Shown here in pieces: positions 49,080-60,000 of a stretch of DNA of 64,000 nt. Numbering within the stretch: the stretch's first letter is position 1; every line of letters begins with the position of its first letter. Where the stretch lies: NCBI GenBank assembly GCA_963995525.1, contig OZ023205.1, positions 41,752,379 through 41,816,378 of the forward strand. Direction: 5' to 3'. Made by a program: the position numbers and the translations under genes. Origin of the DNA: Escarpia spicata (Eukaryota > Annelida > Polychaeta > Sabellida > Siboglinidae). The notes under the pieces are model-generated. The model searched no databases, was not told where the DNA came from, and saw only the letters and a list, made by a program, of their open reading frames with translations.

Positions 49080-51668
49080 ACTTGTGCAGGATGCAGTCAT
49101 GGCAACGTCGTTAAATGTACGTGCGTACAGCCTTTTGAAAGCGAACTTTCCGGTATTGAGGCCTCGTTAGGTCCCAAATAGGATAAATGGCTACTCAGAT
49201 TCGAGAACTATCTGTCCGCCATCGCAGTAAATGACGAAGGACAGAAGATAGCACTGTTGTTGCATGCAGTCGGCAGTAAAATATTCCATATTGTTGTCAA
49301 CCTGCTGAACAGAAGGAAAACTTATGAACAGGCCAAAACAGCGCTAACAGCATACTAAAAACCGAAGGTTAACCGTGAGAATGAACGTGCCGTGTTTAGA
49401 TGCATGCGTCAAGACATAATCGAAGCGGGTCGAAATAACGAGCTAGCGCAAGCCCACATTTTGGACATTGAAACACACTTGACAGGCATCCAACAAGATG
49501 CCAAGGCAATCGGTCGCAAGTCCGGACAGTCGAACCGTAGAAAACCACAACAAGGTGTAACAAAATGTAGAAACTGTGGGAAAGGCTTTCCGCATGTAGG
49601 AGGCAAGAAAACTAGTCAGGCATTTGGTAAACAGTGTTTTGTGTGTCATGGAAGAAACTATTTGGCTAATTTTGTTCTTATGAAAGGTCAGAAAAAGACC
49701 ACAAACAAACAGTTTGTGAAGAAATCAGTCCGTGAAGTTAGTGATGTGGTTGAGGATTACGTATTTACAGTAGGGACTGTAAATGATGAAAGCACGGAGT
49801 GTGATAGTTGTGAAAATAGTATAAAAGATGTTTCCGAAAACACTGAGGGTGATGTTTGTGAAAGTAGTCTATATGGTGTTTACAATAGCACTTTTGTAGC
49901 AAAACCGTCGAAGTTCAAAATCGAGTTTAAAAAGTGTTCACTGATGATGACAGCTGATAGTGGTGCATCGTGTAGTTTAATTGATGAGAGAACGTTTCAG
50001 AACAAATTCAAGGGTGTTCGTCTTGAAACATGTCAAGACAAACTGACTGCATACGGTGGTACAGGTATAGTAACCATTGGAAAATGTCACAGTACTATTG
50101 TGTGTGGTCAGAAAACTGCTAGTGATGTTTTCTATGTAGTGAAAGGAAACTGTGGATGTTTGCTCAGTGTAAACGTGAGTCAAAAACTCGGACTCATTCA
50201 GGTTGCAGAGTTGAAAAGGAATGATGTGATCGAAAAGGTAGAGGGTCCAACTCCCTGGGTAGTGGTACCGAAACCCAAAAGACCCGGTGAGGTTCGTATC
50301 TGTGTCGATATGCGACAGGCGAACAAAGCAATCATGAGAGAGAGACACCCGTCGCCTACAGTTGATGACATTGTTCAAAAACTGAACAATGCGCGTGTGT
50401 TCAGCAAGATTGATCTAAGATCAGGCTATCATCAGTTGATGCTTGCAGAGGAGTCTCGCTATATCACCACATTCTCCACTCATGACGGTTTGTGGCGATA
50501 CAAACGCCTTAATTTTGGTATGTCGAGTGCGAACGAAGTGTTTCAGAATGTTGTTGTCAATGTCATCGTAGGAACTGAGGACATGTTTGTGTTCGGTAAG
50601 GGCAAAACCGACAAGAGTTTTGATCAAATGCTCAAAAGGCTCGATGAGAATGGACTCAGAGCAAATTTCGCCAAGTGTGAGTTCCAAAAGCCAAAGATGG
50701 TATTCTATGGTATTATGTTCTCAAAGAACGGAATCGAACCAGATCTGAAGAAAGTAGAAGCACTCCTAGAATTGGAGCCGCCTGTGAATGTAGGAGAAGT
50801 GCAGAGTTTGTTGGGAATGACAAACTACCTCGCAACGTTTATTCCCAATTACTCGACAGTAACAGCACCACTGCGGAAGCTCACATGCAAGAAGCAAGAG
50901 TTCAAGTGGGAGCTTGAACAATAGTCATCGTTTGAGATCACTGTAGATGCATCCCCTGTAGGGCTAGGTGCGATGCTAGTACAGTACCAAGACAAGAAGC
51001 CCCAAGTAGTTGCGTACGGAGGCAGAGCCCAAACACCAGTTGAGCAGCGGTACAAGAGTCAACTAAAAAAAGAAGCGCTGGCAGTTGTCTGGGCGTGCGA
51101 ATACTTTCATGTGTATGTCTACGGGGTGCCAGTGAAGTGAAAGTAATAACTGACCACAAGCCAATAGTAACGTTGTATGGGAATACCGGCGCCAAGCTGC
51201 TACTGAGTCTGGAAAGATGGGCTATGGGGCTGTTGCCGTACCAGCCAGTTATCGAGTACCGTCAGGGTAAAGATAATCCATCGGATTACTTATCTCGCCA
51301 TCCGTAAGTGTCAGACAGAAGTTCTCGAGAGGACCTTGCAGCAGAAGAATATGAGAACTTCGTCACAGAGTAAAGTATCCCAAAAGCAATGAGTCGTACA
51401 TAAGTCTTAGAAGCAACGTTGGCAGACCCAACTCTGGGTGCTGTGAAAGATCTTCTATTAACTGGAAAATTATCCATGCTTGAAACAAAGTATGGACAAG
51501 ATCCAAGTGTGGACATTGAAGCGATGCAATTGTACAGCAGAGTTGGAAATGAACTCACTGTAACACGAGATGGATTAATGTTGAGAGGAACCCGTATCCC
51601 GGTTCCGGCGAGTCTGCAGCACAGAGTAATCCATCTGGCCCACGAAAGTAGTAAAGAAGACCATCTGG
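49080..51668 (+). mobile_element. Gypsy-like LTR retrotransposon gag-pol, defective, truncated
   Basis: Gag remains at 49080-49390 (DKWLLRFENYLSAI, two stops). Pol is open 49392-50924: zinc-knuckle region (CRNCGKGFPH), aspartic protease MTADSGASCSLID, RT with VRICVDMRQANKAI, FSKIDLRSGYHQL and RYKRLNFGMSSA. The catalytic YxDD stretch between NVIVGTED and VFGKGKTDK is missing. RNase H (ITVDASPVGLGAML) and the connection domain (YRQGKDNPSDYLSRHP) follow with stops at 50922 and about 51138. The integrase N-terminus breaks off near 51665 where the Polinton starts. No LTR is visible. Confidence 0.85.
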
Positions 51669-51840
51669 AGGGGTATCCTGTGGTGTTTTCTTGTCATTTT
51701 TGGTTGATATTAGGGAGGTTTCGAAAGCCGCCCCCCTGAGTGAAGTGAGTAGTCACGTGACCGTATGTGTGAGCGTGTGTAGCGCGCCCCCTGGTGATGG
51801 AATGACCAGTCATGGAAGGGTTATTGTGTATATATGAGAG

Positions 51841-51947
51841 ACGAAAGACCAAAGAGGTAATTGTAATAACGAAAGATCAAAGAGGAAAGGTTTAAAAGGT
51901 GTTGAAAGAAACGAAAGATCAAAGAGTCATAACGAAAGATCAAAGAG
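51841..51947 (+). repeat. Four iterated 16-bp motifs near the left end
   Basis: ACGAAAGAYCAAAGAG occurs at 51841, 51869, 51911 and 51932, all in the same orientation, spaced 28, 42 and 21 bp (all multiples of seven). Such subterminal iterons could bind a replication or integration protein. Confidence 0.85.
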
Positions 51948-52026
51948 TGTATGTATGAATGAATAGGTAAGTTTACCTATGTTGTATACTGAAAGATGTA
52001 TGTGTATTTATAAATCGTATATAACG

Positions 52027-52027
<1 letters not shown>

Positions 52028-52058
<31 letters not shown>

Positions 52059-52527
52059 CTGTAAAATATGTATGTATGTATGTATGTATGAAAGAAGAAT
52101 TAGTGCTAAGATAATAACCGACAACAGTTTGAAAGTTGAATAGTTTTAATAATTATCATTCATCATCATCGTCATGGTTCAATGCCCCTTGTAGTCAAAG
52201 AGGGAAATAATTAATAAAATAATAATAGTGTCAATCATTAGTCGCTGCATTCCAGCACATTAGCTTTCGGCTGCATTCATCGCCGCATCCCAATCTTCTT
52301 CGATACCCTCCTCTGTATTCGAAGAGGGAACAGGGTCAAATTGGCTCCGTGTCCGTAATAGTTCACGCATTACGTGGCAGAAGGTGCACCAGTGGTTATC
52401 GCGTTCCTCCTCCTCTCTGAAACATATATATATATATATAAAACTTAGAAAATATGTATAATATATATATATATAATGAATGCATGAAGTACAGGCGGGT
52501 GGAATAGTCAGTGATGTAACCACACAG

Positions 52528-52578
<51 letters not shown>

Positions 52579-53019
52579 ACAGTCGGGTGGAATAAGCCAG
52601 TGATGTAACCAGACACCGCTTAGGGAATCGACACACGATAAAAGGGCAAGCTAGATCAACGGACTATGATACAATACGTAATGGAGACGTCTGCTGACGC
52701 GATCGGTAACCAAACACCGCGTAGCTAGTCGAAACGACAAGAGGTCGGTCGAGGTCAACACATTGAAGAGAACGAGAAACGCGGTATGAGAAAACAAAAT
52801 AAAGTAGTAAAATAATCGTTGAACACTCACGTGCAATCGTCAACACTCGAGTCACTCCCTGTCATACTCCAGGTATCGATGCCATCAGGAGACCTGAAAG
52901 GTAATAAGATAACCGTGAGTGACACATAACGAACGTAAGAGCATAAGGAATAATAGAGGTGAGACGTCACAGATATATATATATATATATATTGTTTATT
53001 ATAATAACAGCAAAGAATA

Positions 53020-53050
<31 letters not shown>

Positions 53051-53056
53051 TTTTAT
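52028..53056. repeat. TA/TATG microsatellite cluster
   Basis: Runs of TA at about 52028-52054, 52424-52440, 52460-52474, 52530-52574, 52974-52992 and 53018-53042, a (TATG)n at 52070-52090, and a T14 run at 53042. Several lie in the introns of the minus-strand gene. Confidence 0.9.
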
Positions 53057-53208
53057 TATAATAATAATAAAAGTACTTACACAAATTCGAGACCACGCCA
53101 GTCGTCACGTAGTTGCAGGAAAGGTATCGTCGACCATGCCATAGTCTGCATCAACTCGTTGCGAAGACGCCATTCAGCACGGAGTTGAGCCCAAGGTATC
53201 GACGACAT
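52260..53208 (-). CDS. Novel three-exon gene in the Polinton left arm
   Basis: Exons on the minus strand: 53208-53081 (ATG), 52893-52831 and 52416-52260 (TAA). Sites: T|GTAAGTACT, TACCTTTCAG, C|GTGAGTG, TGTTTCAG. Phases agree (2 then 2), giving a 115-residue acidic protein. Exon 1 encodes two similar units, SSIPWAQLRAEWR and STIPFLQLRDDWR; exon 2 is Asp/Ser-rich; exon 3 has EEEERDNHWCTFCHVM and an acidic end. No family recognised, no signal peptide or membrane segment. A TATA box lies 47 nt upstream. It faces away from the NADAR gene, sharing a ~390-bp upstream region. Confidence 0.65.
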
Positions 53209-53254
53209 AGCAATTGCGAATGAGATGATATGAAGAATGTAACAAACGAGCCGG

Positions 53255-53262
53255 TATATATA
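53255..53262 (-). promoter_or_regulatory. TATA box of the minus-strand spliced gene
   Basis: TATATATA in a GC-poor patch, 47-54 nt upstream of the ATG at 53208. Confidence 0.55.
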
Positions 53263-53597
53263 GATAGAGCATATGTATGCAGACACACTATGAAGACAAC
53301 TTGTAAGACACACTGTAGAGTGGAAATATACCGGAGTATGAAAAGCACTGAAGACCCAGGGACGTATGACGACATCATCTAGGGATGTCACCTGGACGAA
53401 GCCTGGTTATGTAGTTAACAACGCGGTTATGGAAAATGTCGACGTGGTAAAGTACAAACCGATACCAGTCATATGACCAAGGGACCAGCTGGCGATAAGC
53501 GCGTGATGTGTCAACTAGATGACAATGCATATGGAATGCGCCTTATCAGAACGCTAACAATACAGCCGGAAGAAAAGAACTCTGTGAGTGATCAGCG

Positions 53598-54090
53598 ATG
53601 AAACATATGGCGGTCAAGAGCTTGGATATACAATTCAGGGGTGCTGGTCACTTCCTATCGAATTTCTATCCATGCGAGATACATATATGGGGCGAAGACT
53701 TTACTTGTACAGAAGCAGAATATCAGTTTAAAAAAAAAAGCTAGTCATTTTCACGACGAGAACACAGCGAGAAAGATTCAGACCGCGCGCACTGGAATAC
53801 AGGCGAAATACTGGAGTAAAAGCATTCGTTGGACACCCGATCGAGTCGTTTCATGGCTGTTACAACGTCGAGCCGTGATGTACGCTATAGTAGCCGTCAA
53901 GTTTCGTACCTCTAAACTACGCCAACGCTTGTTGGCTACAGGTGACGCACGACTTATTGAGAATGTACCCAGTGCAGAGGGGTATTGGGGTAAGAGCTCA
54001 AACCGTAACAAACCAGGTAAGAATATACTCGGTGTGATACTTATGCAGGTGAGAGACTTCGTTAGACAGCGCTCTATACGGCTTACATAA
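53598..54090 (+). pseudogene. NADAR (YbiA-like) domain gene with a frame change at A10
   Basis: Two overlapping frames make one NADAR domain. The 5' frame starts at ATG 53598 and holds HFLSNFYPC and TEAEYQF, then meets TAG at 53742 right after a run of ten A (53730-53739). The 3' frame, one base ahead, continues with ARKIQTA, AVMYAIVAVKFRTSKLRQRL, LATGDARLIENVPS, YWGKSS and GKNILGVILMQVRDF. NADAR proteins are N-glycosidases acting on riboflavin intermediates or ADP-ribosylated guanine. The A-run could be a one-base expansion, a sequencing error, or a site of transcriptional slippage. Otherwise the domain looks complete. Confidence 0.8.
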
Positions 54091-54243
54091 GGCACCCATT
54101 AAAAAACAGACAGGCAGCCACGCGGTGACAAAGTACGGGAGAGTGAGAGATAAAGTCTCGCGCACGATAAGATGCAAACACCCAGGGGCGCGATATCATC
54201 ATCTAGGGGTATCACGCGGTCGATCCCTGGAGGGATTGAATTG

Positions 54244-54251
54244 TATATAAA
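54244..54251 (+). promoter_or_regulatory. TATA box before the OB-fold gene
   Basis: TATATAAA, 87-94 nt before the ATG at 54338, with a pyrimidine-rich possible start region at about 54272-54300. Confidence 0.65.
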
Positions 54252-54337
54252 CCCACGGTAAATCTAACAGGACAAACACTCTCTCTCAGTCTCGCTGCCG
54301 TTCGAAGCTCTTCTCACACCGATACCTACACGACAAG

Positions 54338-54832
54338 ATGGCGACATCCAACGTTAACATCGAGGAAATGCTCCTGTCAGAACTCGAACAAGTAAGTGAC
54401 GGAACGTACGCGTTTGTTCGTCCACTGACATTAGTAACATGTGCTCTGTCCCCCGAATACGTATGTTATCCGGCATGTAAAGTATGTAATCGGAAAGTTC
54501 TTCTTGAAACGACGAAAGGAGGGCACCATAACGTCAGTATATGTTCGGTGCACGGGCGTCAGAAGGGAACTGCCGTTTACAAGTATGCTATGGGGATGCT
54601 TTTCGCTGATCACAAGGGCAATGAAGTGTGGGCAACAGGATTTGACCGACTAGTACAGGAGGTCGTGGGAGGAATGACAGCAAGCGACTATATGTCGCTT
54701 AAATCCGGCGACGAACGCTACCAGTCACTGAATGTCCTATGTGGCAAACAGGCTAGGGTGACAATTAGAAAGGCAAGAAAGGCAGGCTATCAAAATTATA
54801 CCGTGATAGCACTGGAAATAATCCAGTCGTAA
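54338..54832 (+). CDS. OB-fold ssDNA-binding-like protein (RPA C-terminal type)
   Basis: A 164-residue open frame with ATG in good context (AAGATGG). Residues 45-75 have YPACKVCNRKV and later ICSVHGRQKG, a CxxC...CxxH zinc ribbon set in a strand-rich fold as in the C-terminal OB domain of RPA70 and related factor-A proteins. A ssDNA-binding role in element replication is plausible. The 3' end runs into three 81-bp repeats. An internal consensus donor (CAA|GTAAGT, 54391/54392) after codon 18 could alternatively join it to the ORF at 55244 in phase 0. No breaks. Confidence 0.6.
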   Translation: MATSNVNIEEMLLSELEQVSDGTYAFVRPLTLVTCALSPEYVCYPACKVCNRKVLLETTKGGHHNVSICSVHGRQKGTAVYKYAMGMLFADHKGNEVWATGFDRLVQEVVGGMTASDYMSLKSGDERYQSLNVLCGKQARVTIRKARKAGYQNYTVIALEIIQS

Positions 54833-55071
54833 GAGGCGCCAACTGACAGTGACTCACTGTTAGGTGGCGCCTTCTGACGGAGTATAGAGAGGTCCTGTTC
54901 CTAACTGTCGTAAGAGGCGCCAACTGACAGTGACTCACTGTTAGGTGGCGCCTTCTAACGGAGTATAGACAGAGCCTGTTCCTAACTGCTGTAAGAGGCG
55001 CCACCTGACAGTGTCGAAAGAGTAGGTGACGCCCCCAGACGGAATATAGAGAGAGAGCCTGTCCCTAGAGG
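54829..55071. repeat. Three 81-bp tandem units with hairpin potential
   Basis: Units start at 54829, 54910 and 54991, each with GTAAGAGGCGCC. In units 1 and 2, GGCGCCAACTGACAGTGA pairs with TCACTGTTAGGTGGCGCC (two mismatches). Unit 3 has lost part of the right arm. The first unit overlaps the stop codon of the OB-fold gene. Confidence 0.9.
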
Positions 55072-55078
55072 TTGATTG

Positions 55079-55194
<116 letters not shown>

Positions 55195-55243
55195 GTCTAC
55201 CTATTTGACACTATGATGTAATTTCCTCTGACGTATGTTGTAG

Positions 55244-56101
55244 ACGCCTCCTCGGTCAACTCCAATTCCATCCGAGGCAGTTCTGACAACCCCCGAGCGT
55301 GGGGTGAAACGTCGACTGTCATTCGATGACGAGGCAAGTGTCATTCATGTGGGGTCATGTTCATGGTCTAGTGATCAGGATGATGATGATGTTGCTAACG
55401 ATGGTGATTTTGATACTGATTGGTCTGACGACGACGAGGGTCGGAGACGTAGTGAATTACAGGGGGCAGTAGAGAGAGTGAATGCAATTCAGAAACGAGC
55501 GGATCACATGATAGATGACGACTTATTTATAGCCGCTATATCCCCTGCATGTATTCGCCAGGTAGCCGAAGGACTGTACCTTCGCTATGCGAACGTTCAC
55601 GAAGACGTGTATGAAGTGGATCGTTCGCGTATATTTCATGCCTTTGATATGGCAGTATCCGATCTGGTGTGCGAATCGCGCGCACCGTGGTTTGCTCGTG
55701 ATGTCGTGTCACGAGTGAAAATGAGTCTCCGTAGTCGCGGTATAACCGTGTCGGATGAGACGGAAGACGAAGCACCGAAGGCGCCGCAGCCCTGGTACCT
55801 ACAAGACGACACGATGGGGGAGGAGGCGGGAAGGCAGGTATGGCGCTCAGAGATGACCCTGGTAGCACGCGATGCTATCGTTCGGTTCGTGAGCAACGAA
55901 TTGTGGCGCACTTTCGAAAGTGAGACAAATGTCATCTACCTGGTACGTAGCGATCTGATCCAAGACAATGTGAGATATGCAGTACACCATTACAGGTTAA
56001 TGGTGGACACACCGATGCGGGCACGTGAACTCATAACACGTGTGCAAGCCATCCTGCGTGTACGCGGTATACCTCTGTTGGACGAGGAAACACCCTGCTA
56101 A
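55244..56101 (+). CDS. Acidic protein with internal ~65-residue repeat, unknown
   Basis: Open from a TAG that forms part of a good acceptor (ATGTTGTAG, ending 55243) to TAA at 56101. There is no ATG near the front, so the first exon must come from upstream; the donor at 54392 fits in phase. The N-terminus is Pro/Ser-rich with KRRLSFDD, followed by an acidic Asp-rich stretch. Two similar units follow: one with VDRSRIFHAFDMAV and ARDVVSRVKMSLRSRGI, the other with VRSDLIQDNVRYAV and ARELITRVQAILRVRGI. No family recognised. Nuclear or structural role possible; not assigned. Confidence 0.55.
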   Translation, partial: TPPRSTPIPSEAVLTTPERGVKRRLSFDDEASVIHVGSCSWSSDQDDDDVANDGDFDTDWSDDDEGRRRSELQGAVERVNAIQKRADHMIDDDLFIAAISPACIRQVAEGLYLRYANVHEDVYEVDRSRIFHAFDMAVSDLVCESRAPWFARDVVSRVKMSLRSRGITVSDETEDEAPKAPQPWYLQDDTMGEEAGRQVWRSEMTLVARDAIVRFVSNELWRTFESETNVIYLVRSDLIQDNVRYAVHHYRLMVDTPMRARELITRVQAILRVRGIPLLDEETPC

Positions 56102-56124
56102 TGTTGTTGTTGTTGTGTTGTCAG

Positions 56125-56679
56125 GTCAGCGATGCTCCCTCTAGCGGACTAGATCGCATCCGAAAAGCATATGATAATGAGAAGCCGCTAGAGTGGGCAC
56201 CGAGAAAAACACGCCGCCACCACACCCCTATGCCACTGCGATAGGATCTACTCATGCACCTACACGACCAGCGTCACGTGACGGGTCTAGAGATGACATG
56301 TGAGTGTACGACACCACCACCACCATCCAACGAATCACTGGACATGAGATGTGACGACGATGAACACTATGACGTCACCACATCCGTCACCGAGTACGGG
56401 GCACTGCGGACGAATTGGTCGACGCTCGATGTGGCTGCCGATGGTCATATCGTGTGGTCGAAAACTGATACATCGATGCCGTGGGCCTACTCGGCTCCGT
56501 TCAATAGTGTGAAGCACCTCGAGCTAAACATAGAGAGTTTAGCCGGGGTGCTGTTCGCTACAAAACGATGTAGCCTAGATACGGCCGTGCGCACGATCTG
56601 CGATGAAATTGCGCGTAACGTCAAGCGCGACGAACACGTCGCCTACATTACGGAGACATTCCAGAAGCGTCTGCAGTGA
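56125..56679 (+). CDS. Unknown Polinton ORF, with upstream in-frame coding segment
   Basis: The open frame with ATG at 56254 (141 codons) ends at 56679 and contains WSTLDVAADGHIVWSKT and RCSLDTAVRTICDEIARN; no family recognised. In the same frame, separated only by TAG at 56242-56244, lies 56125-56241, which reads SDAPSSGLDRIRKAYDNEK and looks coding. It is preceded by an acceptor (TTGTGTTGTCAG, ending 56124), so it may be a terminal exon of an upstream gene or the broken start of this one. An AATAAA follows at 56796. Confidence 0.5.
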
Positions 56680-56685
56680 CGACAA

Positions 56686-56740
56686 GAGGAAATGCGCCCC
56701 TACGCTATAGCTGGGGTTATAGGCGCCGCTTGTCTGTCAC
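56686..56740 (+). repeat. Conserved 3' element, copy A
   Basis: GAGGAAATGCGCCCCTACG, then TGGGGTTATAGGCGCC and CTGTCAC. Nearly the same as 60658-60709. Both lie shortly after a gene end, and GCGCC/GGCGC can pair into a stem. Confidence 0.8.
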
Positions 56741-56795
56741 TGTAGGCGCTTAGCTTTGCTTTCTTGTATACTCACTTTTATTTTGTAATTCAATG

Positions 56796-56801
56796 AATAA
56801 A
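56796..56801 (+). promoter_or_regulatory. Polyadenylation signal
   Basis: AATAAA about 117 nt after the stop at 56679, followed by a TATG-rich stretch. Confidence 0.5.
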
Positions 56802-56948
56802 GATGTATGTATGTATGTAATCCAGGAATCCGGTGTCTGTTGTTCTTGTCACCTTCATAGCTCGTTACGATCGATGAATACATACACAACCGCCTCCCCT
56901 CTGTCTATAGATCATATACACGCACACTCATACAAGCCACGGCTCCTA

Positions 56949-56970
56949 TGACGTCACACTAGGATATATA
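56949..56970 (+). promoter_or_regulatory. CRE-like site and TATA box before polymerase
   Basis: TGACGTCA (56949-56956) followed by TATATA (56965-56970), 43 nt before the ATG at 57013. Confidence 0.6.
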
Positions 56971-57012
56971 GAAACGTACAAGGATCTCCTATCCTTCAGT
57001 TGTAGGTAGACG

Positions 57013-60000
57013 ATGAAGCAGCACAAGTGTCGTCACTGCGGTCTCGTGCTCGATACACACGCCGACATACAACGCCACATAGATCAAACGCATTCATCAT
57101 CATCAACACACGTAGACGACGACGACGACGACGACGACCATGCTTACAGTAAACCACCAAACAGTTGTGACACCTTACAAAAAAAGCGATACACTACACC
57201 GCTGCGAGAGATGTGCACGTGAGTTCACGAGACGTGACAACCTAGTACGTCATATCAAGACGGTATGTAGCCGACGAGTGGAAGCGAGCGACCCACCCCT
57301 ACGCAAACGAGCGAGACGCACAGAGCGACCACGTGTGAGTGCCGCAGCCGCCGGCGACGATGACGACCCGATACAACCACCGCCCCGACTCCCCTTCGCC
57401 GATACTCTATCGAGGGAGCTACGAGACGTCGTCCGAGATCACTGGTCGACCATCCGATCCCACGTGGCTAGAGGACCCGTGCAATCCAGGTACAATTACA
57501 GAGTGTCGACACCGGACACGAGCGCCCTAGAACCGTCACTGAAGATCATGTTCCGCGAACAGACGCACGCCTTTAAGATTAATCTTAGTTATGGTTTTGT
57601 TCTAAGGAACAAGACCACGAACAGGTACAGGTATTTTCATTCGTCTTGTAACTGCTGCGGGCGTTACCTCGACGAACCGTGTCTGATCACAAACACTGCA
57701 GACTTTGATGCGTTTCTGGAACGTATCCGAGAAACAGACGTGCTGCAGTGGGTCATCAATCAGCGTCCGGACAGTCAATGGGTATGCGAGGTGGTCACGA
57801 ATGTCACCTTCTTCGTCAATCACATCGTAGATCATCCGATAGGATGTGTGGATATCACACTACCGAGGTACATCAAACGAAACAAAGCCGTCATCGGATT
57901 GGAAAGAGACACCGATCACAACAGGAAGTACACCGACAATCTGTGTCTCTTCCGGTGTCTGGCTCTGCACCGTGGATGCGACCGACACCACCTGGAACCC
58001 GCTGTGAAGCTACTCTACGCGAAGTACAACCGTGACGGAGTGGCAATGAAAGACTTTGACGGGGTGACAATGGACGATCTCTATCGCGTCGAGACCACCT
58101 TTGATACCAACGTGTGCGTCTACAAGCTCGTCGAACCGGAAGAAGAAGGCGGAAAGGCGACTGCCGAACTCGTACGCCGGTCCTTGTGTCACTATCCCGA
58201 AACGATGTATGTCAATCTTCACGAGACACACTGTTCCTACATACAAGACGTGAACATGTACTGTCACTCTTATCGATGTAGGAAGTGTGGCGACTCGCTA
58301 TGGCGCTACGCACACAAACTAGAACGACACGAGCGCGGGTGTACGGGAGGCGTGCGAAAGATCTATCCCGGTGGTGTCTACCGTCCGTCGCCGACAGTCT
58401 TCCAGTGCTTGGACGACGAAAACATTCACGTTACCGAGTGTTTGCGCTACTATCCGTATCGCGCCACCTTCGACTTCGAGTCCTGGTTCGATACGTCACA
58501 GCTTCCGTCGGACAGCGCCAAAGTCCACTGGGTGGCTCGTCACGTACCGTTGAGCGTGTCCCTGGCGAGTAACGTACCCGGATTCGAACAGGTACAATGT
58601 CTGATCACGGATGGTGACAGCAACAAGTTGGTAGCCGACATGATGGGTATCCTTCAGACGATGAGCGAAGCAGCCTACGACGCCATCGTAGACAGTTACG
58701 AGGGCACACTACACGAAATCGGGGAGGCTATCACGACGTGGGACGAACAGGAGGCATCCGCCGCAGAATGAGACGACAACGAGTCACGGCGAAAACCGAC
58801 CAATCCCTACAAAACTCTCATGGGTCAACTGTACAGTTGGCTTCATCAGTTGCCCGTCATCGGCTTCAACTCGAGCAGGTACGATCTGAATGTCGTCAAA
58901 CAGTTCCTGGTACCCTACTTCCTATCCGAAAAGAAAGCAACAGAGGACGGGGAGGGGAGGAGGGGGCGTTTCACGTGATCAAATGCGGTAACACGTTTAT
59001 ATGTCTATCGACGGACGACCTCAAATTCCTCGATATGACTCATTATATCGCCCCGGGATTCTCGTACGACAAGTACCTGAAAGCGTACGGTTGCGAGGTC
59101 ACGAAAGTTCACTTCCCGTACGAATACATGGACAGCTTGGAGAGACTCGACGACACCGCTCTACCTCCCAAAGAGGCCTTCTTCAGTCGACTGAAGAACG
59201 AAGGTATATCCGACGACGACTACACGCGATGTCGGAAGGTGTGGCGAGACAACGACATGGAGATTCTGCGAGACTTTCTCGTCTGGTATAACAACAGGGA
59301 CGTCGTGCCGTTCTTAGAGGCCATCGCCAAACAGTTCGACTTCTACCGACACCGCGGTATCGACATGTTCAAACAAGGGATCAGTATACCTGGTTTGACC
59401 TTGTCCTATCTGTTTACCAACGTGCCGGAGAGGACGTTCTTTACGCTCTTCAACGAGACGAACAAGGACGTCCACCAGCTCGTCAGAGAGAACATCGTCG
59501 GAGGACCGTCACTCATCTTCACCAGACACCACGAGAAGGGGGTCACGAAGATACGTCGTAACGACTACGGTGATGCGGCTCGAACGTGTCAGTCCATCGT
59601 TGGCTATGATGCGAATGCATTGTATCTGTGGTCGATATCGCAAGAGATGCCAACTGGATGGTACACGCGACGACGGGAAGAGAAGGAGTTCCGACCCGAA
59701 GCGGCACAGCCCACAGGTCAGATGGCTGCCGAATGGCTGACGTGGGAGTCCGAAAGCACGGGACTCACCATACGTCACCAGACCAACGGTCGAGAGAAGA
59801 GCATCGGTAAACTGTCGGTGGACGGTTGGTGCAGCGAAACGAAGACGGCCTATCAATTTCACGGGTGCTACTATCACGGTTGTCCGTGTACCGGTCGTGA
59901 GGTCAACGAGGTCAACGGGAAACAAATGACGCAACTGCTCGCCGAAACGCGAAAGAACACGGCCTATCTTCGACACCGACTATTACGCTCTGCCTACGCA

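Noticed and set aside
49392..50924. Intact Gypsy pol
   Set aside because: The long frame is open but lacks the catalytic YxDD stretch and breaks soon afterwards, so it was annotated as defective.
54765..55004. Minus-strand frame with a 27-residue repeat (VRRRHLTVSHCQLAPLTT)
   Set aside because: It arises from the 81-bp tandem DNA repeat, which is a multiple of three; no splice or promoter support.
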